A stretch of DNA of 9,651 bases from Verrucomicrobia bacterium UBA1727 (GTDB lineage: Bacteria > Verrucomicrobiota > Kiritimatiellia > RFP12 > UBA1067), in contig DCIL01000101.1 in NCBI GenBank assembly GCA_002315875.1, forward strand, positions 1 through 9,651, read 5' to 3'. The notes beneath the pieces were generated by a model. It did not search any database. It was given only the letters and a program-made list of their open reading frames with translations, and was not told where the DNA came from. Positions within the stretch are counted from its first letter, which is position 1; each line of letters opens with the position of its first letter. Both the position numbers and the translations under genes were made by a program. Shown piece by piece: positions 8,201 through 9,651 of the stretch.

Positions 8201-9198
8201 TGCTCGACCGCCCACTTGACCTGCCAGTCGAGGTTTTCGGGATCGGTCTCGTCGAACCAGCCGAGCAGCGGTTTGCGCTCGGGATTGGTCTTCGCGACCA
8301 TGTCCCACTCCGCCATGTGCTCGGTGCCGGGATAGTAATGGGCGGATATCTCGTATTTGGTTTCGACCGGCTTCGGTTCGGGCACTGGAGTCGGGGTGAG
8401 GAAGTAGGCGATCTCGCGCTCGAGACGGGGAATGAGCCGATGCGGCTTCGAGCCGGGAATCCAGATGCAGTGTCCGGTGAGACCTTCCTGAAGATACCGC
8501 GGATACTCAAATAGTCCGATCTCGTTACCCGCACTGCGATACGCGGCAAGGAAATTCTTGGCGGACGCGATCGGCACCACGCGATCCTCGGTCGCATGCG
8601 TCAGGAGGATCTTCGGACCGTTCGGACGGATGAGTTTCATCACGCTCATCGAGTCGAGCATCTCGCGCGTCACTTCCCGCTCGCCGAAAAGCGTGCGGAA
8701 TCGTTCGGGATGGGCCTTGAAATCCGGTTCGGGATCCGCAATGCCAGATATCGAGACGATTTTATCGCACTTCTCGCCGAGCTTGAGTCCCGTCCAAAGC
8801 GCAAGGTGTCCCCCCGCACTGCCGCCGATCACCATGATCTTCTTGGGTTTAAGTCCGGTCTTCGCGGCAAACTCGTCGCTGAACATGAACTCGCCCGCCT
8901 TCACGCAGTCCTCACCGCACGCAGGCCACGGATTCGCCTTGCCGGCGAGGCGATAGTTGATGTTGAAGACGGCCCATCCGAGATCGTCCGCCAGGAAGCG
9001 TCCGATTCCGACGACGTCCTTCTTGTCCATCGCGCTCCATCCGCCGCCGTGAATCAGCAGCGCGACCGGAGTATCGGCACCGACCTTCTTCGGCAGCAGC
9101 ACATCGCCGAAGGAGCCGACATTCTCAAGATCAGCACCAAAGGAACAGGGGAATATGAACGCCGCGGCCGCGGCAACGGCAAGTGATTTCAATTTCAT
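5209..9198 (-). CDS. Secreted multidomain esterase / GH99-like (WbsX-type) / alpha-alpha-barrel protein
   Basis: 1329 residues from the ATG at 9198. Residues 1-22 form a Sec signal peptide (MKLK, then an Ala/Phe-rich core). Residues about 28-266 are an alpha/beta-hydrolase of the BD-FAE/acetyl-xylan-esterase type: oxyanion HGGGW (50-54), nucleophile Ser127 in GGSAGG, Asp205 in HATEDRVV, His243 in TGHC. A Pro/Thr linker follows (267-279, TPTPVPEPKP). Residues about 281-655 are GH99-like (WbsX-type): HYYPG (287-291), GWFDETDPENLDWQ (313-326), HGISAYCCCWYW (333-344), and APTSEWQEG (594-602) near its end. Residues about 656-820 look like a beta-sandwich carbohydrate-binding module (WHEYTL, ELWLQA, VDIDWIRFVD). 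Residues about 825-930 are a further beta region, and 931-1329 are helical, alpha/alpha-toroid-like (GTWYLKV, YEATGRKEFRDSADRA). The likely role is deacylation and cleavage of a decorated glycan outside the cytoplasm. A longer open frame reaches 9471, but its extra 91 residues overlap the rubrerythrin gene out of frame and lack a signal peptide, so 9198 is preferred. It is the first gene of an operon with the flavoprotein. Confidence 0.88.
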   Translation of the reverse strand: MKLKSLAVAAAAAFIFPCSFGADLENVGSFGDVLLPKKVGADTPVALLIHGGGWSAMDKKDVVGIGRFLADDLGWAVFNINYRLAGKANPWPACGEDCVKAGEFMFSDEFAAKTGLKPKKIMVIGGSAGGHLALWTGLKLGEKCDKIVSISGIADPEPDFKAHPERFRTLFGEREVTREMLDSMSVMKLIRPNGPKILLTHATEDRVVPIASAKNFLAAYRSAGNEIGLFEYPRYLQEGLTGHCIWIPGSKPHRLIPRLEREIAYFLTPTPVPEPKPVETKYEISAHYYPGTEHMAEWDMVAKTNPERKPLLGWFDETDPENLDWQVKWAVEHGISAYCCCWYWNQGVQRLDHWVQAFYRAQHHRFLKWYVMYANHNQEGAHSIADQIAVSRFWIDNYFKTPEYYRINGKPVVVYCTAWNLDRDIIAEAAKKGEKLRPGEGLKRAMSITERMAKEAGLPGVHWIYMNWMYDEKQVKSHPHHIGWLRTAGFAAQMPYHFGIWPAHIAPEACSPRDNDLRCDFSVMCAAAEKLAEDADLTKDIPIWPSLPTGYDDTPRRFQHAIRIVNRTPEKFRNCCERIRSLCDRKGIRRLIVAPTSEWQEGSLIDPAEEYGFAYYDVIRDTFCEKPSAGWPKNLKPGDVGRPKLEFPPMYRAPKPGWSFNRSQEGWYRNPFGTAKVDWDERGYISFRTGGGIVGVCEGMNCWQHNIRTRCVPFSTADYSAMRLRMRITPNRGEAAPKSSVSTMRLYWGTKSRPLVGPDRVVDYSQGLVKGEVTMDGKWHEYTLSMKGNLLWEGEVDELWLQATELRSAVVDIDWIRFVDTDEYDHVVHPGKDDGSEFWNRRANWFMYCPSFAFTNVQGAVKYRFTVAVSNGLSHVFAADKPTAPLTPVWSKLPVADISVVCEGIDQKGKAIGKAGERKFWKAAGFESGKYPLPDRDLRQAAKATYEYAFNKPATRYLLETGKFDMRDPINSYASKNGSALINAMIGYAKIEPAKRDEALHVAELAAEYLISLSQPAGTPLEYLAPTYAGAGESDVGTRNADRTMLIYPAYVMGAFVKLAKATGKRRYLDLATKMGETFLRLQGEDGTWYLKVFLKDGKPCNPNRLLPIGNLIPTMETLYEATGRKEFRDSADRAFAYVDRTRLQNWNWEGQFEDVAPTAPYQNLTKHDACSTAIYLGKRFPGDPKRIAQMRELLRYAEDQFVCWEKPCNGGKVRPIASWQPSKSYGKWLTPCALEQYECYWPIDASARKLMITYLALYRAEHKAVDLEKAQVLAASVLKAQRKDGSIPTWWMNWDGKLVHKSGGNDWMNCMLATASSLIELADTLSSY

Positions 9199-9234
9199 CT
9201 CAGTATTATAATAAACTTCTCCGCCGAGAGTCAA
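9199..9234 (-). promoter_or_regulatory. Sigma-70-type promoter of the two-gene glycan operon, predicted leaderless start
   Basis: Minus-strand reading: -35 TTGACT (9234-9229, 5 of 6), an 18-bp spacer, -10 TATAAT (9210-9205, 6 of 6). The next six bases, ACTGAG, lead straight into the ATG at 9198, so transcription should start at or within a base or two of the ATG. No Shine-Dalgarno sequence precedes the start. The -10 sits in a perfect 10-bp palindrome, TATTATAATA (9213-9204), which also reads as TATAAT on the plus strand. Confidence 0.85.
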
Positions 9235-9241
9235 TGGCGAC

Positions 9242-9276
9242 AAAAAACGCGCCGGCGGAAATGCCGACGCGCTTTT
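9242..9276 (-). terminator. Intrinsic terminator of the rubrerythrin-family gene
   Basis: Minus strand: arm CGCGTCGGC (9271-9263), loop ATTTCC, arm GCCGGCGCG (9256-9248), then six T (9247-9242). The stem is 9 bp with one T-G wobble and is extended by four A (9276-9273) against the T-run. It lies 32 nt after the TAA at 9308. On the plus strand the same stem is followed by TTTT (9273-9276), so weaker bidirectional activity is possible. Confidence 0.93.
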
Positions 9277-9307
9277 AACGGAACTTGGTCCGTCAGCGAA
9301 TGTCGCC

Positions 9308-9651
9308 TTACGCGAAGAAGCGCTTGTAGAGTCCGGCGAAACCGGCTCCGTGACGGGCCTCGTCCTTCGCCATCTCATGAACCGTGTCATGAATGGCGTC
9401 GTAGCCGAGTTCCTTCGCGCGCTTGGCGATGACGAGCTTGGCGGCGCAGGCGCCGGCTTCGGCATCGGCACGCATCTTGACGTTCTTCTTGGTGGAGTCG
9501 GTCACGACTTCACCGAGGAGTTCGGCGAACTTCGAGGCGTGCTCGGCCTCTTCCCACGCATAGCGCTTGAACGCCTCGGCGATTTCGGGATATCCCTCGC
9601 GCTCGGCCTGACGGGCCATCGCGAGATACATGCCGACTTCGCAGCACTCGC
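9308..9651 (-). CDS. rbr: Rubrerythrin-family diiron peroxidase, C-terminal part (start lies outside the window)
   Basis: The frame is open from the right edge to a TAA at 9310-9308, giving about 114 residues of a ferritin-like four-helix diiron domain. Two ExxH iron-ligand motifs are visible: EEAEHA (H at codon 9541-9539) and DEARHG near the C-terminus. The flanking sequence (MYLAMARQAEREGYPEIAEA, AIHDTVHEMAKDEARHG) is typical of the rubrerythrins annotated as NADH peroxidase in strict anaerobes. The family reduces hydrogen peroxide to water and protects anaerobes from oxygen exposure; it is cytoplasmic. The protein ends at ...YKRFFA, with no C-terminal rubredoxin zinc/iron knuckle. It is therefore either a reverse rubrerythrin with an N-terminal rubredoxin beyond the window or a stand-alone diiron protein. 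An in-frame Met at 9631 is internal, because conserved residues (ECCEVG) precede it. It is a separate transcription unit, closed by the terminator downstream. Confidence 0.9.
   Translation of the reverse strand, partial: ECCEVGMYLAMARQAEREGYPEIAEAFKRYAWEEAEHASKFAELLGEVVTDSTKKNVKMRADAEAGACAAKLVIAKRAKELGYDAIHDTVHEMAKDEARHGAGFAGLYKRFFA

Noticed and set aside
5296..8514. Plus-strand open frames of 559 and 476 codons opposite the esterase/GH99-like gene
   Set aside because: They are antisense shadows of conserved coding sequence; no recognisable domain, promoter or ribosome binding site was seen.
9199..9471. 91-residue upstream extension of the esterase/GH99-like gene to an ATG at 9471
   Set aside because: It overlaps the rubrerythrin coding sequence in another frame, crosses the terminator and promoter, has low-complexity Ser/Pro/Arg content, and would bury the clear signal peptide that starts at 9198.
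9308..9631. ATG at 9631 as the start of a 107-residue rubrerythrin-like protein
   Set aside because: The frame stays open to the edge and the residues before it (ECCEVG) belong to the conserved first helix of the diiron domain, so this Met is internal.
1..9651. CRISPR arrays, tRNA/rRNA genes, insertion sequences
   Set aside because: I found no regularly spaced repeats, cloverleaf-like or rRNA sequence, transposase or terminal inverted repeats by eye; nearly all bases are accounted for by five genes.

Overview
All genes in this window read on the minus strand, so the biological order runs from position 9651 down to 1. GC content is high, and the proteins are typical of anaerobic polysaccharide-degrading bacteria. 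There is a rubrerythrin-type peroxide scavenger, a secreted esterase fused to a glycoside hydrolase 99-like (WbsX-type) domain, and an FAD-dependent oxidoreductase fused to a right-handed beta-helix. By family knowledge this mix fits best with the PVC group, especially anaerobic Kiritimatiellota or Lentisphaerota. This is an inference from protein style; no marker gene is present.

Layout in transcription order: (1) 9651-9308, the 3' part of a rubrerythrin-family gene, followed by a strong intrinsic terminator (9276-9242). (2) A compact promoter (TTGACT, 18 bp, TATAAT) whose -10 box ends exactly 6 nt before an ATG at 9198. (3) 9198-5209, a 1329-residue secreted multidomain protein: alpha/beta-hydrolase esterase, Pro/Thr linker, GH99-like barrel, beta-sandwich region, alpha/alpha-barrel-like C-terminus. 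(4) After a 23-nt gap, 5185-1154, a 1343-residue protein: ligand-binding-type N-terminal domain, FAD_oxidored-type flavoprotein, right-handed beta-helix of the glycosidase/lyase style. (5) A 94-bp spacer with no visible terminator but with a second near-consensus promoter (TTGCGA, 17 bp, extended TGATATAAT), again with the -10 ending exactly 6 nt before the ATG. (6) 1059-460 AbiEi-type antitoxin, overlapping by ATGA with (7) 463-1, the AbiEii nucleotidyltransferase toxin, cut by the window edge.

Genes 3 and 4 look like one two-gene operon. Together they would supply deacylation, glycosidic cleavage, a second carbohydrate-binding or cleaving beta-helix, and a flavin redox step on a complex glycan, all packed into two polypeptides. 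Their fusion architectures are the most unusual thing in the window. The AbiE pair is a type IV toxin-antitoxin/phage-defence cassette immediately downstream with its own promoter. The two promoters share a geometry that predicts leaderless mRNAs starting at the A of the ATG, whereas the internal AbiEii gene has a strong Shine-Dalgarno sequence.
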